NCBI RefSeq assembly: GCF_021283305.1
Contig: NZ_JAJSOK010000075.1
Span: forward strand, 1-36,888
Source of the DNA: Pseudonocardia kujensis
GTDB lineage: Bacteria; Actinomycetota; Actinomycetes; Mycobacteriales; Pseudonocardiaceae
DNA: 36,888 bases
Reading direction: 5' to 3'
The notes beneath the pieces are model-generated. The model did no database searches and was not told the DNA's origin. It saw only the letters and a list, made by a program, of their open reading frames with translations. Of this stretch, positions 22,757-30,742 are shown piece by piece; the stretch's first letter is position 1, and every line of letters begins with the position of its first letter. The position numbers and the translations under genes are program-made.

Positions 22757-22766
22757 TGGAGTCCCC

Positions 22767-23933
22767 TTGTCGCACATCCTCATGGCCGGCGCCGGCGCGC
22801 ACGGCCACACCAACCCCCACCTGGGCGTCGTCGCCGAGCTGACCGAACGTGGCCACCGTGTGTCCTGGGTGATCCCCGAGCCGTTCGCGGCGACGGTCGC
22901 CGCGGCGGGCGCGACCCCGCTCGTCGTCGACTCGGTGGTGCCCGACGAGGCGAAGGGCGAGTCGTGGCCCGAGGACCCGGTCGCCGGAATGTCGCTGTTC
23001 CTCGACGAGGCGGAGCACGTGTACCCGCAGGTCGAGAAGGTCCTCGCCGGTGACCGGCCCGACCTCGTGCTCTACGACATCGGCGGCTACCCGGGCCGTG
23101 CGCTCGCCGCGCGGTGGTGCCTCCCGCTGGTCCAGCTCTCGCCGTCGATGGTGGCGTGGGAGGGCTTCGAGGAGGACATGGGCGAGGCGCTGGCCTTCCG
23201 GAGGACCTCGGAGCACGCCGCCTACCAGCGGCGGTTCCAGGCCTGGCTCGACGGGCTCGGCATCGCGCTCAACCCGGACGAGTTCGCCGGACGGCCGCCG
23301 CGCTGCCTCGTCGAGATCCCGCGCGTCCTGCAGCCGCACGCCGACCGGGTCGACGAGCGGGTGTACACCTTCGTCGGGCCGGCGCTGGACCGGCGGCGCG
23401 AGGAGCGGCCGGCGGGCTCGTCGGACGAGCCGATGGTGCTGGTCTCGCTGGGCTCGAACTACACGCGGCAGCCGGACTTCTACCGGGCCTGCGCGGAGGC
23501 GTTCGCGCCGTTGGGCTGGCGGGTGGTGATCGCAGCGGGCGCGCACGTGACGGCCGAGGAGATCGGGCCGGTGCCGGCCGGCGTCGAGATCCACCGGTGG
23601 GTGCCGCAGTTCGCGGCGCTCGGCCACGCCCGTGCGTTCGTGACGCACGCGGGCGCCGGCGGCTGCTCGGAGGGGCTGTACCAGGGCGTCCCGATGATCG
23701 CGGTGCCGCAGGCCGTCGACCAGTTCGGCAACGCGGCGCTGCTGGAGGCGCTCGGGGTCGGCCGGCACGTCCCGCGGGAGGAGGCGTCGCCGGCGCGCCT
23801 GCGCCAGGCACTGCTCGAACTCACCGGATCACCGGAGGTGGCGGCCCGCTGCGCGGCAGTGCGCACGGAGGTCCGGGCGGAGGGCGGCGCACGTGCCGCC
23901 GCCGACGTCGTGGAGTCCCTGCTGCCGGGGTGA
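22767..23933 (+). CDS. Macrolide-type glycosyltransferase (MGT/OleD family, GT1)
   Basis: The 388-residue enzyme is a GT-B, GT1-family transferase. OleD and Mgt relatives transfer glucose from UDP-glucose to macrolides or other small hydroxylated molecules. Evidence is the N-terminal SHILMAGAGAHGHTNPHLGV with the catalytic His, LVLYDIGGYPGRALA, the linker into MVLVSLGSNYT, and the nucleotide-sugar signature THAGAGGCSEGLYQGVPMIAVPQ followed by DQFGNAALLEALGVG. TTG 22767 has CTGGAG 5 nt upstream and matches the family start. An in-frame GTG at 22698 would put the attenuator hairpin inside the gene. It probably detoxifies an antibiotic or decorates a natural product in the cytoplasm. It ends just before a palindromic repeat array. 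Confidence 0.9.
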   Translation: MSHILMAGAGAHGHTNPHLGVVAELTERGHRVSWVIPEPFAATVAAAGATPLVVDSVVPDEAKGESWPEDPVAGMSLFLDEAEHVYPQVEKVLAGDRPDLVLYDIGGYPGRALAARWCLPLVQLSPSMVAWEGFEEDMGEALAFRRTSEHAAYQRRFQAWLDGLGIALNPDEFAGRPPRCLVEIPRVLQPHADRVDERVYTFVGPALDRRREERPAGSSDEPMVLVSLGSNYTRQPDFYRACAEAFAPLGWRVVIAAGAHVTAEEIGPVPAGVEIHRWVPQFAALGHARAFVTHAGAGGCSEGLYQGVPMIAVPQAVDQFGNAALLEALGVGRHVPREEASPARLRQALLELTGSPEVAARCAAVRTEVRAEGGARAAADVVESLLPG

Positions 23934-23944
23934 GGCTCGCGCAG

Positions 23945-24081
23945 TATGGATCCACAACGCCTCGGGCGCGGGCGCTGGTGAGCGTTGTGGATCCATAGCG
24001 CTGGCGGGGTCGGGCGTTGGTGAGCGTTGTGGATCCACAACGCTGGCGGGTCGGGCGCTGGTGAGCGTTGTGGGCCCACCA
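23945..24081. repeat. 41-bp periodic palindrome array, locus 1 (centre GGATCC)
   Basis: Four palindromes have centres at about 23950, 23991, 24033 and 24074, i.e. 41-42 bp apart. The third (24024-24043) is a perfect 20-mer, GCGTTGTGGATCCACAACGC. The others vary in one arm or, in the last, have centre GGGCCC. Spacers are GC-rich and similar (…GGGCG(C/T)TGGTGA). The array lies between the convergent glycosyltransferase and hydrolase genes. No CDS was seen. Confidence 0.85.
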
Positions 24082-24144
24082 TCGGCCGAGGCGGCGGGAC
24101 TCCGACGGTCCTTCACTCGTTCGTCGGGGTCAGCCGCCCACCGG

Positions 24145-25194
24145 TCAGGCCGCGGCGAGGAAGCCGAGGAGGACCTCGGTCCAGCGGTCCGCGGCGTCGA
24201 CGTGCGGCCCGTGCCCGCTGCCCTCGAAGATCTCGACGGTCACCCGCCCGCCCGCCGCGGCGTACGCGTCGAGCACCGCGCGGATCTGGGCGACCATCGG
24301 CTGCGCGGGGAAGGCCTCCTCGCCGGGCCAGCCGGGCACCGCGCCGCTCGCGCCGAGCACGCCGAAGTCGAGCGGCGAGGCGTCGGACACGACGAGGTCG
24401 GCGCTCCCGTGCGTCCAGAGCACGGGTGGCTTCGGGTCGAGGTCCACGAGGTCGGCCCACCGGCAGTACCGGGGGGACAGCGCGTTGAGGATGCCGCGGG
24501 TGCCCGGGGCGACCCCCGGCCAGTGCGGGGAGGTCACGGTGTCGCCGGGGTAGCCGTCGTCGCCGACGAGGGTCTTGAGCACCTCCGCGACCAGGATGTC
24601 CTCGCGGTCGGGGGGCAGCTGGTAGCTCGGTGACCAGTACAGCGCGCGCATGACGTTGCGGATCGAGAAGGCGCTCTCGGCGGAGGCGTCCTGCGCCGCG
24701 AGCCGGGCGACGACCTCAGGGTTGGCCGTGCCCCCGCCGGATCCGGCGACATCGGGGGTCACGGGGGAGCCGTCGGCGCGGGCGCCGCCGTAGCCGTAGG
24801 GGGACACGGGGTCGAGGAAGGTCAGCGAGGCGACCGGGCGGTCCTTCGCGTACGCGGCGATCGCGGCGCCGGCGGTGGACCAGCCGACGAGGTGCGGCGG
24901 CCGGTCGATCCCGAGCGCGCGCAGCAGGGCGGCGGTGTCGTCGGCCCAGTCGTCCAGGCCGCGGGTGGCGTCGAGGGCCTTCGGCTCGGTGTCGCCGAAG
25001 CCGCGCATGTCCGGCGCGAGTACCCGGTACCGCTCGCCCAGCCGCGGCATCAGGTGCTCGAAGAAGCGGCCGGTGGAGAGGTTGCCGTGCAGCAGGACGA
25101 GCGGCTCGCCGTCCGCGGGGCCGGACTCCAGCAGGTGCATGCGGAGGCGGTCGGTGTCGACGGTGGCGGACCGCACCCCGGGCAGCAGCGTCAT
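24145..25194 (-). CDS. Alpha/beta-fold hydrolase
   Basis: The 349-residue protein has the alpha/beta hydrolase fold: LVLLHGNLSTGRFFEHLMP (oxyanion-hole HG), VLAPDMRGFGDTEP, the nucleophile elbow GWSTAG, THGSADLVVS with the acid, and the catalytic His in GSGHGPH. The large insertion between roughly residues 145 and 240 is a cap domain and is longer than in simple esterases. An ester or epoxide hydrolase-like role is possible, but the substrate is unknown. ATG 25194 lies 6 nt after GACGAT, with TTGACC 18 bp further upstream, so it is probably leaderless. It is divergent from the dehydrogenase at 25256. Confidence 0.88.
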   Translation of the reverse strand: MTLLPGVRSATVDTDRLRMHLLESGPADGEPLVLLHGNLSTGRFFEHLMPRLGERYRVLAPDMRGFGDTEPKALDATRGLDDWADDTAALLRALGIDRPPHLVGWSTAGAAIAAYAKDRPVASLTFLDPVSPYGYGGARADGSPVTPDVAGSGGGTANPEVVARLAAQDASAESAFSIRNVMRALYWSPSYQLPPDREDILVAEVLKTLVGDDGYPGDTVTSPHWPGVAPGTRGILNALSPRYCRWADLVDLDPKPPVLWTHGSADLVVSDASPLDFGVLGASGAVPGWPGEEAFPAQPMVAQIRAVLDAYAAAGGRVTVEIFEGSGHGPHVDAADRWTEVLLGFLAAA

Positions 25195-25200
25195 GGCGTG

Positions 25201-25230
25201 ATCGTCGGGGGCCCGGTGGTCCGCGGTCAA
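25201..25230 (-). promoter_or_regulatory. Promoter of the alpha/beta hydrolase gene
   Basis: On the minus strand TTGACC (25230-25225) and GACGAT (25206-25201) are 18 bp apart, with 6 nt from the -10 to the ATG at 25194. Confidence 0.55.
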
Positions 25231-25255
25231 TCCGCCGTCCGGCAGGGTCGGGCGC

Positions 25256-26299
25256 GTGCGCGTCGTCCTGGCCACCCCGCTCGACGAGGAACTCTGCCGG
25301 CTCGTCGAGGAGCGGGAACCCCGTCTCACCCTCGTCCGCGAGCACGCGCTGCTCCCGCCCATGCGCTGGCCCTCCGACCACACCGGCGACCCCGGGTGGC
25401 GGCGCACGCCCGCCCAGCAGCGGCGGTTCGAGGAGCTGATCGACTCCGCCGAGGCCCTCTACGGCCTTCCGGGCGAGCACGACGCCGCCGCGCTCGCCCG
25501 CACCGTCGCGGCCAACCCGCGGCTGCGCTGGGTGCAGACGATGGCGGCCGGGGGAGGGGCCACGGTCCGGGCCGCCGGGCTCACTGCCGCGCAGCTCGAG
25601 CGGGTCGTGTTCACGACGACCGCGGGCGTCCACGGTGGTCCGCTCGCGGAGTTCGCCGTGTTCGGGCTGCTCGCGGGCGCGAAGACCGTGCCGCGGCTGC
25701 AGGCCCGGCAGCGCGCGCACGAGTGGGGGCCGCGGTGGTTCATGGGGCAGCTCGCCGACCAGGTGGTGCTCGTGCTGGGCCTGGGCGGGATCGGCCGCGA
25801 GGTCGTGCGGCGCCTGCGCCCCTTCGGCTGCCGGGTGCTCGGGACCGCGCGCCGGCCCGGTCCGCCCCCGGAGGGCGTCGACGAGCTGGTGCACCCCGCG
25901 GACCTCGCCGACGTGGTCGGGCGGGTCGACGGGATCGTCGTGACGCTGCCGGCGACGCCCGCGACCGAGCGCATGATCGGTCCGGAGGTCCTCGCGGCCG
26001 TGCGTCCCGGCTGCACGCTGGTCAACGTCGGGCGCGGGTCGGTGATCGACGAACCGGCCCTGGTGGAGGCCCTGCGCGACGGGCGGATCGGGTTCGCCGC
26101 ACTCGACGTGGTCGCCCGGGAACCGCTCGATCCCGCGAGTCCGTTGTGGGACCTCGAGAACGTGCTGATCAGCCCGCACACCGCCACCCTCGACCGGCAG
26201 GAGGACCGACGGATCGCGGAGCTGTTCGCGGACAACGCCTCCCGGCTGCTCGACGGCCGGCCGCTGCGCAACGTCGTGGACACGGTGGAGTTCTACTGA
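25256..26299 (+). CDS. D-2-hydroxyacid dehydrogenase family protein
   Basis: The 347-residue enzyme belongs to the NAD-dependent D-isomer-specific 2-hydroxyacid dehydrogenase family. The Rossmann motif is LVLGLGGIGREVVRRL (G-x-G-x-x-G). The catalytic triad is Arg in VNVGRGSVIDEPAL, Glu in VAREPLDPASPLW and His in LISPHTA. The catalytic domain N-terminus contains ALYGLPGEHD and RLRWVQTMAAGGG. It reduces 2-oxoacids or oxidises D-2-hydroxyacids; the true substrate cannot be inferred. GTG 25256 is close behind CAGGGT, consistent with a leaderless start. It is divergent from the hydrolase gene by 61 bp. Confidence 0.92.
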   Translation: MRVVLATPLDEELCRLVEEREPRLTLVREHALLPPMRWPSDHTGDPGWRRTPAQQRRFEELIDSAEALYGLPGEHDAAALARTVAANPRLRWVQTMAAGGGATVRAAGLTAAQLERVVFTTTAGVHGGPLAEFAVFGLLAGAKTVPRLQARQRAHEWGPRWFMGQLADQVVLVLGLGGIGREVVRRLRPFGCRVLGTARRPGPPPEGVDELVHPADLADVVGRVDGIVVTLPATPATERMIGPEVLAAVRPGCTLVNVGRGSVIDEPALVEALRDGRIGFAALDVVAREPLDPASPLWDLENVLISPHTATLDRQEDRRIAELFADNASRLLDGRPLRNVVDTVEFY

Positions 26300-26322
26300 G
26301 CGCGAACTGAGAGCGGTGCTCT

Positions 26323-26366
26323 TGACTCGGACGTGTCGCCGCTCCATTGTGTGAGCACTGCTCACA
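26323..26366 (+). promoter_or_regulatory. Promoter with TetR-type operator
   Basis: A TTGACT -35 (starting at about 26323) is followed 17 bp later by CATTGT. TGTGAGCACTGCTCACA (26350-26366) is an inverted repeat of 7-bp arms with a 3-bp centre, lying over the expected transcription start. It looks like a TetR-family operator, but no TetR gene is present in the window. Confidence 0.6.
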
Positions 26367-26377
26367 AAGGAGGCCCG

Positions 26378-26980
26378 ATGTCCGCCACGTTCGCCGCTCC
26401 CGACGCGGTCCGCACCGCCCCGGATGCCCCCTCGCCCCGGGGCGCGGGCCTCGTCGTCGCCGGTGCGCTCCTCGTCGCCCACCCGGCCCTACGGCCCTAC
26501 GGCGACGCGACGGTCGACGGGATGGCGGCCGCCTTCGCCTCCCCGGCGTGGCTCGTCTCGCATCTGGCCGCCGTGGCCGGGTTCGTGCTGGTCGGCCTGG
26601 GGATCCGGCCGCTGTCGCGGGCGGCCGCCGCGATGTGGTGGATCGGGGCCGGGCTCGTCCTGCCCTACTACGGCGCCGAGGCGTTCGCGCTGCACGCGCT
26701 CGGGCTGCACAGCTCGGGCGCGGCCCTGGCGGCGGCCGCCGACGCGGTGCGCAACGGCCCCGTGCAGCTCACCGCGTTCGGGGCCGGGCTGCTGCTGTTC
26801 GCCGCGTCCGCGGTGCTGGTCGCGGTCCGGGGGCGGGCGCTCGCGCTGCCGTTCGCGCTCGCGATGGTGCTGTTCCTGCCGCAGTTCTTCCTGCCGCCGG
26901 CGCTGCGGATCGCGCACGGTGTGCTGCTCGGCGTCGGCTGCGTGCTGCTGGCGGCCGCCGTGCACCGCAGGGCCGGCTGA
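26378..26980 (+). CDS. Small polytopic membrane protein of unknown function
   Basis: The 200-residue protein has about six hydrophobic segments, including GAGLVVAGALLVAHPAL, WLVSHLAAVAGFVLVGLGI, MWWIGAGLVLPYYGAEAFALHAL, AFGAGLLLFAASAVLVAV, FALAMVLFLPQFFLP and VLLGVGCVLLAAAVHR. No known domain was recognised. ATG 26378 has a perfect AAAGGAGG ribosome site, and the promoter carries a TetR-type palindrome. It is therefore likely induced by a small molecule and could be part of a stress or efflux response (inference). A more upstream in-frame start at 26333 would precede the promoter and is rejected. Confidence 0.8.
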   Translation: MSATFAAPDAVRTAPDAPSPRGAGLVVAGALLVAHPALRPYGDATVDGMAAAFASPAWLVSHLAAVAGFVLVGLGIRPLSRAAAAMWWIGAGLVLPYYGAEAFALHALGLHSSGAALAAAADAVRNGPVQLTAFGAGLLLFAASAVLVAVRGRALALPFALAMVLFLPQFFLPPALRIAHGVLLGVGCVLLAAAVHRRAG

Positions 26981-27047
26981 CACCCACGACCGGCGCCCCG
27001 CACACGAGTCGAGGCTCCTGTGCCGGCGCCGATCCCGTGTGCCGGCG

Positions 27048-28604
27048 CTACGCGGTGACGGGGTGGTTCTGGCGCAGCCGGTACCGCTGCACCTTCCCGG
27101 TCGCGGTCTTCGGCAGCTCCTCGACCACGACCACCGACCGCGGGCGCTTGAACGAGGCCAGGCCCGCCTTGCAGAAGGCCACCACCTCGTCCGGGTCGAC
27201 CACCGCGCCGGGCCGCGGCACGACGTAGGCCACCGGCTTGTCGAGACCGTCGGCGTCCGGGATCCCGACGACGACCGCCTCGGCGAGGGCCGGGTGCTCC
27301 AGCAGCCGGGACTCCACCTCGGCCGGCGCGACCCAGATCCCGCCGACCTTGAGCACGTCGTCCGTGCGGCCGAGACAGGTGAGGCTGCCGTCGTCGTTGC
27401 GCACGTACTGGTCCCCGGTCCGCATCCACTCGCCCTGGAACACCTGCCGGTTCACGGCGGTGCGGCACCAGTAGCCGGTGCAGATCGAGTCCCCGGAGAT
27501 CCACAGCATCCCGGACTCGCCGGTCCCGGTGATCACCGTGCCGTCCGTGCGGCGCAGCTCGATCTCGTAGCCGGGCACCGGGAACCCCGAGCTGCCCGGG
27601 ACGACGGCGCCGGGCCGGTTGGAGATGAAGATGTGCAGCGCCTCGGTGGAGCCGATGCCGTCGAGGATCTCGACGCCGAAGCGGTCCCGGATCCCGGTGA
27701 ACATCCGGGCCGGCAGGGTCTCGCCGGCCGAGACGCCCTGGCGGACGCCGGCGAGGGCGTCGTCGGGCACCTCGCTGGCCAGCAGCGGGCCCCAGAAGCT
27801 GGGCACGCCGAACAGCAGCGTGGCGCCGTACTTCTGGGCGTCGCCCGCGATCAGGTCGGGGGTCGGACGGGCGGGCTGCAGGACCGCGGAGGCGCCGACC
27901 GACAGCGGGAAGAAGAGGGAGTTGCCGATGCCGTAGGCGAAGAAGAGCTTGGCGACGGAGAGGCAGACGTCGTCGGGCCGGATGCCGAGGACCTGCTTGC
28001 CGTAGGTCTCGGCGACGTACCGGATGTCGGCGTGGCGGTGCATGGCGCCCTTGGGTCTGCCGGTGGTGCCGGAGGTGTAGAGCCACAGGGCCGGCGACTC
28101 GTCCCAGGTGGGGTGTGCGGCCTCGCGCGGCGGGCCCGCCGCGAGCATCTGGTCCCAGGTCAGGGCGGTGACACCGGGCGCGGGGGCGACCGGGTCGGCG
28201 CCGGCGAGGACGAGCTGCCGCAGGTCGGGCGCGCCGGCGGCCGCGCTGTGCACGGCCTCGGTGAACTGGTGGCTGCCGATCAGCACCCGGGCCCGCGAGT
28301 CGACGACGAGCGTGCTCAGCTCGGCGCCGGTGAGCATCGTGGAGCACGGCACGGCGACCGCGCCCAGGTATATCGTGGCGAGGATGCCGGTGAGGAGCTC
28401 GACGTCGTCGGCCATGCAGAGCACGACCCGCTCCTCGGGGCGCACGCCGATCCCGGCCAGCCCGCCCGCGACCCGGCGGACCTCGGCGACGAGCTCCGCG
28501 TAGGTGAGGGTGCCCCGCGGGTGGTGAACCGCAGTGCGGGCGCCGTCGCCCGCCGACACCCGGCTTTCGGTCAGGTACTCCGCAGCGTTGAAGAGTTCGC
28601 TCAT
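27048..28604 (-). CDS. Benzoate-CoA ligase family AMP-forming ligase
   Basis: The 518-residue enzyme activates a carboxylic acid to its acyl-CoA by way of the adenylate. Evidence is the P-loop LWLYTSGTTGRPKGAMH, AKLFFAYGIGNSLFFPL (characteristic of benzoate-CoA ligases), the motif GIGSTEALHIFISNRPG, the hinge region LGRTDDVLKVGG and the catalytic Lys in LPKTATGKVQRYRL. Benzoate or a substituted benzoate is the likely substrate, although related aryl or cyclic acids are possible. ATG 28604 has GGAG upstream. The promoter is TTGACG (28665-28660), 16 bp, TAGAGT (28643-28638) on the minus strand. It is divergent from the MoxR-vWA gene. Confidence 0.9.
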   Translation of the reverse strand: MSELFNAAEYLTESRVSAGDGARTAVHHPRGTLTYAELVAEVRRVAGGLAGIGVRPEERVVLCMADDVELLTGILATIYLGAVAVPCSTMLTGAELSTLVVDSRARVLIGSHQFTEAVHSAAAGAPDLRQLVLAGADPVAPAPGVTALTWDQMLAAGPPREAAHPTWDESPALWLYTSGTTGRPKGAMHRHADIRYVAETYGKQVLGIRPDDVCLSVAKLFFAYGIGNSLFFPLSVGASAVLQPARPTPDLIAGDAQKYGATLLFGVPSFWGPLLASEVPDDALAGVRQGVSAGETLPARMFTGIRDRFGVEILDGIGSTEALHIFISNRPGAVVPGSSGFPVPGYEIELRRTDGTVITGTGESGMLWISGDSICTGYWCRTAVNRQVFQGEWMRTGDQYVRNDDGSLTCLGRTDDVLKVGGIWVAPAEVESRLLEHPALAEAVVVGIPDADGLDKPVAYVVPRPGAVVDPDEVVAFCKAGLASFKRPRSVVVVEELPKTATGKVQRYRLRQNHPVTA

Positions 28605-28637
28605 GAACCGGGCTCCTGTGCCTGTTCGGGTGGTCGA

Positions 28638-28665
28638 ACTCTACAGCGAGATCACGCGCCGTCAA
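28638..28665 (-). promoter_or_regulatory. Promoter of the aryl-CoA ligase gene
   Basis: TTGACG (28665-28660) and TAGAGT (28643-28638) are separated by 16 bp on the minus strand, with a roughly 25-nt leader to ATG 28604. Confidence 0.55.
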
Positions 28666-28763
28666 CGACGCGTAGAAGATCGCCTCTCCCGTGCGTCGCG
28701 GCGATTTGCTACCAATGACCTGGGGGCCCGGCGCCGGTGCCCGCCCCCCTGGAGGAGGTACGC

Positions 28764-30605
28764 GTGACGACTGCCCCGCCGACGCCCGTCGTCGGACTCC
28801 GTCGTGAGCGGGAGGTGCTCACCGTCGCGCTGGCGACCGGCCGGCACGTCGTGCTCGAAGGGCCGCCCGGCACGGGCAAGTCCACCCTGCTGCGTTCGAT
28901 CGCGCGCGAGGGCGGGCAGCACGTCGTGTTCGTCGAGGGCAACGCCGAGCTCACGCCGGCCCGCCTGATCGGCGCGTTCGACCCGGCCCAGGTGCTCAAC
29001 GAGGGCTACCTGCCGGCGAGCTTCGTCGACGGCCCGCTGCTGACCGCCATGCGCGAGGGCGGGCTCCTCTACCTCGAGGAGCTCAACCGGGTCCCCGAGG
29101 AGACGCTCAACGTCCTGATCACGGTCCTCACCGAGGGCGAGATCGCCGTGCCCCGGCTCGGGACGGTCACCGCGGGACCGGGCTTCCGGCTGATCGCCGC
29201 GATGAACCCGTTCGACGCCATCGGCACGGCCCGGGTCAGCCAGGCCATCGCCGACCGGATGTGCCGGGTGGTGCTCGGCTACCAGTCCGAGGACGCCGAG
29301 CGCGCCATCACCACCTCGGTGAGCGGGGTGGACGGCTGGGTCAACGAGCTCTCCGTCGGCCTCACCCGGGCCACCCGCGAGCACCGTGACCTCCGGATGG
29401 GCTCCTCCGTCCGCGGTGCGATCGACCTCGCGCACGTGCTCACGGGGCTCGCGCAGCTGCGCGGCGAGGACAAGCCGGCCCGCGAGACCGCGCGCGACGC
29501 GGCGCACGCCGCCCTGTCCGGCCGGATCAAGGTCGCCGACGGGCTGGACCGCACCCCCGAGTCGGTGATCGACGAGCTCCTCGAACGGCTGTGGCCGGAG
29601 GACGCGCCGGAGCCGACCGACCGCGAGGAGTCCGACCCGGGAAAAGCTGACGGCCCCCCTCCTCCGGGATCGGGGGGCCAGTCCGGTCGGGACAAGCCCT
29701 CGCCCAGCCGTGGCCAGCGGACGATGGGCCGCGGCGAGCTGGGCTCGCGGCACGAGCAGTTCGAGGAGATCTCCCCGGAGGTCGGGCAGCTCGACGAGCA
29801 GGCGTTCGACGCCGCCCTCGCCGAGAGCCCCGAGCAGGCCGCCGCGCTGCTCGCCGACCTCGCCGTGGCCACGGACGCGACCTTGCGGGCCCAGGCGCGC
29901 AAGCTCGCCGGCCGGGTGTTCATCCAGCTCGGCAAGGTCGGGCCGGCGAAGGCACGGGGGACCCGGAAGATCGCCCCGGCCAAGGGCGGCGACGGGGACC
30001 TCGACCTGGACCGCACGCTCGACAACTGGCAGCCGACGGCGAGCCGGCGGCCGCGGCCCGACGAGATCGTCACCCGGGGCTGGACGGCGCACCGCCGCGC
30101 GGTGTCACTCGTCGTCGACATCTCGGGGTCGATGCAGGGGCTGGCCGTGGCGCTGGCGGCGGTGTCCGCGGCGGGCGTCGTGCTGGCGTCGGAGTCCGGC
30201 TCGGGGAAGCTCGAGCCGGGCGTGCTGGCCTTCGGGTCGCAGGTGCGCACCCTCCAGCGGCAGGGCGTGCGCCGGCCGCCGGACGAGCTGATCGGCGAGC
30301 TGGTGGCCCTGCGCGGGCACGGCACCACGGACGTCGCGGCGGCGCTGCGCGAGGCGTCGGTGCAGCTGGCGGGGGCGGTGGCCGACGAGCGGATGGTCGT
30401 GCTGCTGTCGGACTGCCTGCACACCTCCGGGGACGACCCGCTCACCGCCCTCGGCGGGATCGACCGGCTGCACGTGCTCTGCCCGCTGCCGGACGAGGAC
30501 GCCGAGAAGGCCGCCCGCGCGCTCGCGGCCAGGGGTGGCGGGAGCTACCAGGCGGTGCGGCGGCTGGCCGACATCGCCCCGGCACTGACCACGATCCTCT
30601 GCTGA
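28764..30605 (+). CDS. MoxR-type AAA+ ATPase fused to a von Willebrand A domain
   Basis: The 613-residue protein joins a MoxR-like AAA+ ATPase (residues 15-290; Walker A GPPGTGKS at 33-40, Walker B GGLLYLEELNR, sensor AAMNPFDAIGTARVS) with a charged linker (about 290-340) and a C-terminal vWA domain. The metal site is DISGSMQG from Asp452, with GHGTTD later. MoxR and vWA partners usually are separate proteins that insert metals or activate enzymes, as in CbbQ-CbbO, NorQ-NorD or magnesium chelatase BchD. A single-chain fusion is less common. GTG 28764 follows GGAGGAGG. The divergent ligase suggests a maturation role for an aromatic-acid enzyme, but that enzyme is not in the window. Confidence 0.88.
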   Translation: MTTAPPTPVVGLRREREVLTVALATGRHVVLEGPPGTGKSTLLRSIAREGGQHVVFVEGNAELTPARLIGAFDPAQVLNEGYLPASFVDGPLLTAMREGGLLYLEELNRVPEETLNVLITVLTEGEIAVPRLGTVTAGPGFRLIAAMNPFDAIGTARVSQAIADRMCRVVLGYQSEDAERAITTSVSGVDGWVNELSVGLTRATREHRDLRMGSSVRGAIDLAHVLTGLAQLRGEDKPARETARDAAHAALSGRIKVADGLDRTPESVIDELLERLWPEDAPEPTDREESDPGKADGPPPPGSGGQSGRDKPSPSRGQRTMGRGELGSRHEQFEEISPEVGQLDEQAFDAALAESPEQAAALLADLAVATDATLRAQARKLAGRVFIQLGKVGPAKARGTRKIAPAKGGDGDLDLDRTLDNWQPTASRRPRPDEIVTRGWTAHRRAVSLVVDISGSMQGLAVALAAVSAAGVVLASESGSGKLEPGVLAFGSQVRTLQRQGVRRPPDELIGELVALRGHGTTDVAAALREASVQLAGAVADERMVVLLSDCLHTSGDDPLTALGGIDRLHVLCPLPDEDAEKAARALAARGGGSYQAVRRLADIAPALTTILC

Positions 30606-30608
30606 GAC

Positions 30609-30710
30609 GCGCTATGGAACCATAATGCGCAGAACCTGCCCCATTTTCGGCGTTATGGAACCATAATGCGAGAAATGGGGCCGGTTCTGCGCGTTGTGGT
30701 TCCATGATGC
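30609..30710. repeat. 41-bp periodic palindrome array, locus 2 (cruciform, centres GGAACC/GGTTCC)
   Basis: Three palindrome copies start at 30609, 30650 and 30691, exactly 41 bp apart. The two spacers are inverted repeats of each other (GCGCAGAACC and CCCCATTT in the first, AAATGGGG and GGTTCTGCGC in the second). The whole 102-bp segment can therefore fold as one large hairpin or cruciform. It lies between two genes on the same strand. Confidence 0.9.
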
Positions 30711-30742
30711 CGGGCCCTGCGGGGGCGGTAGGGTCGACTGTC

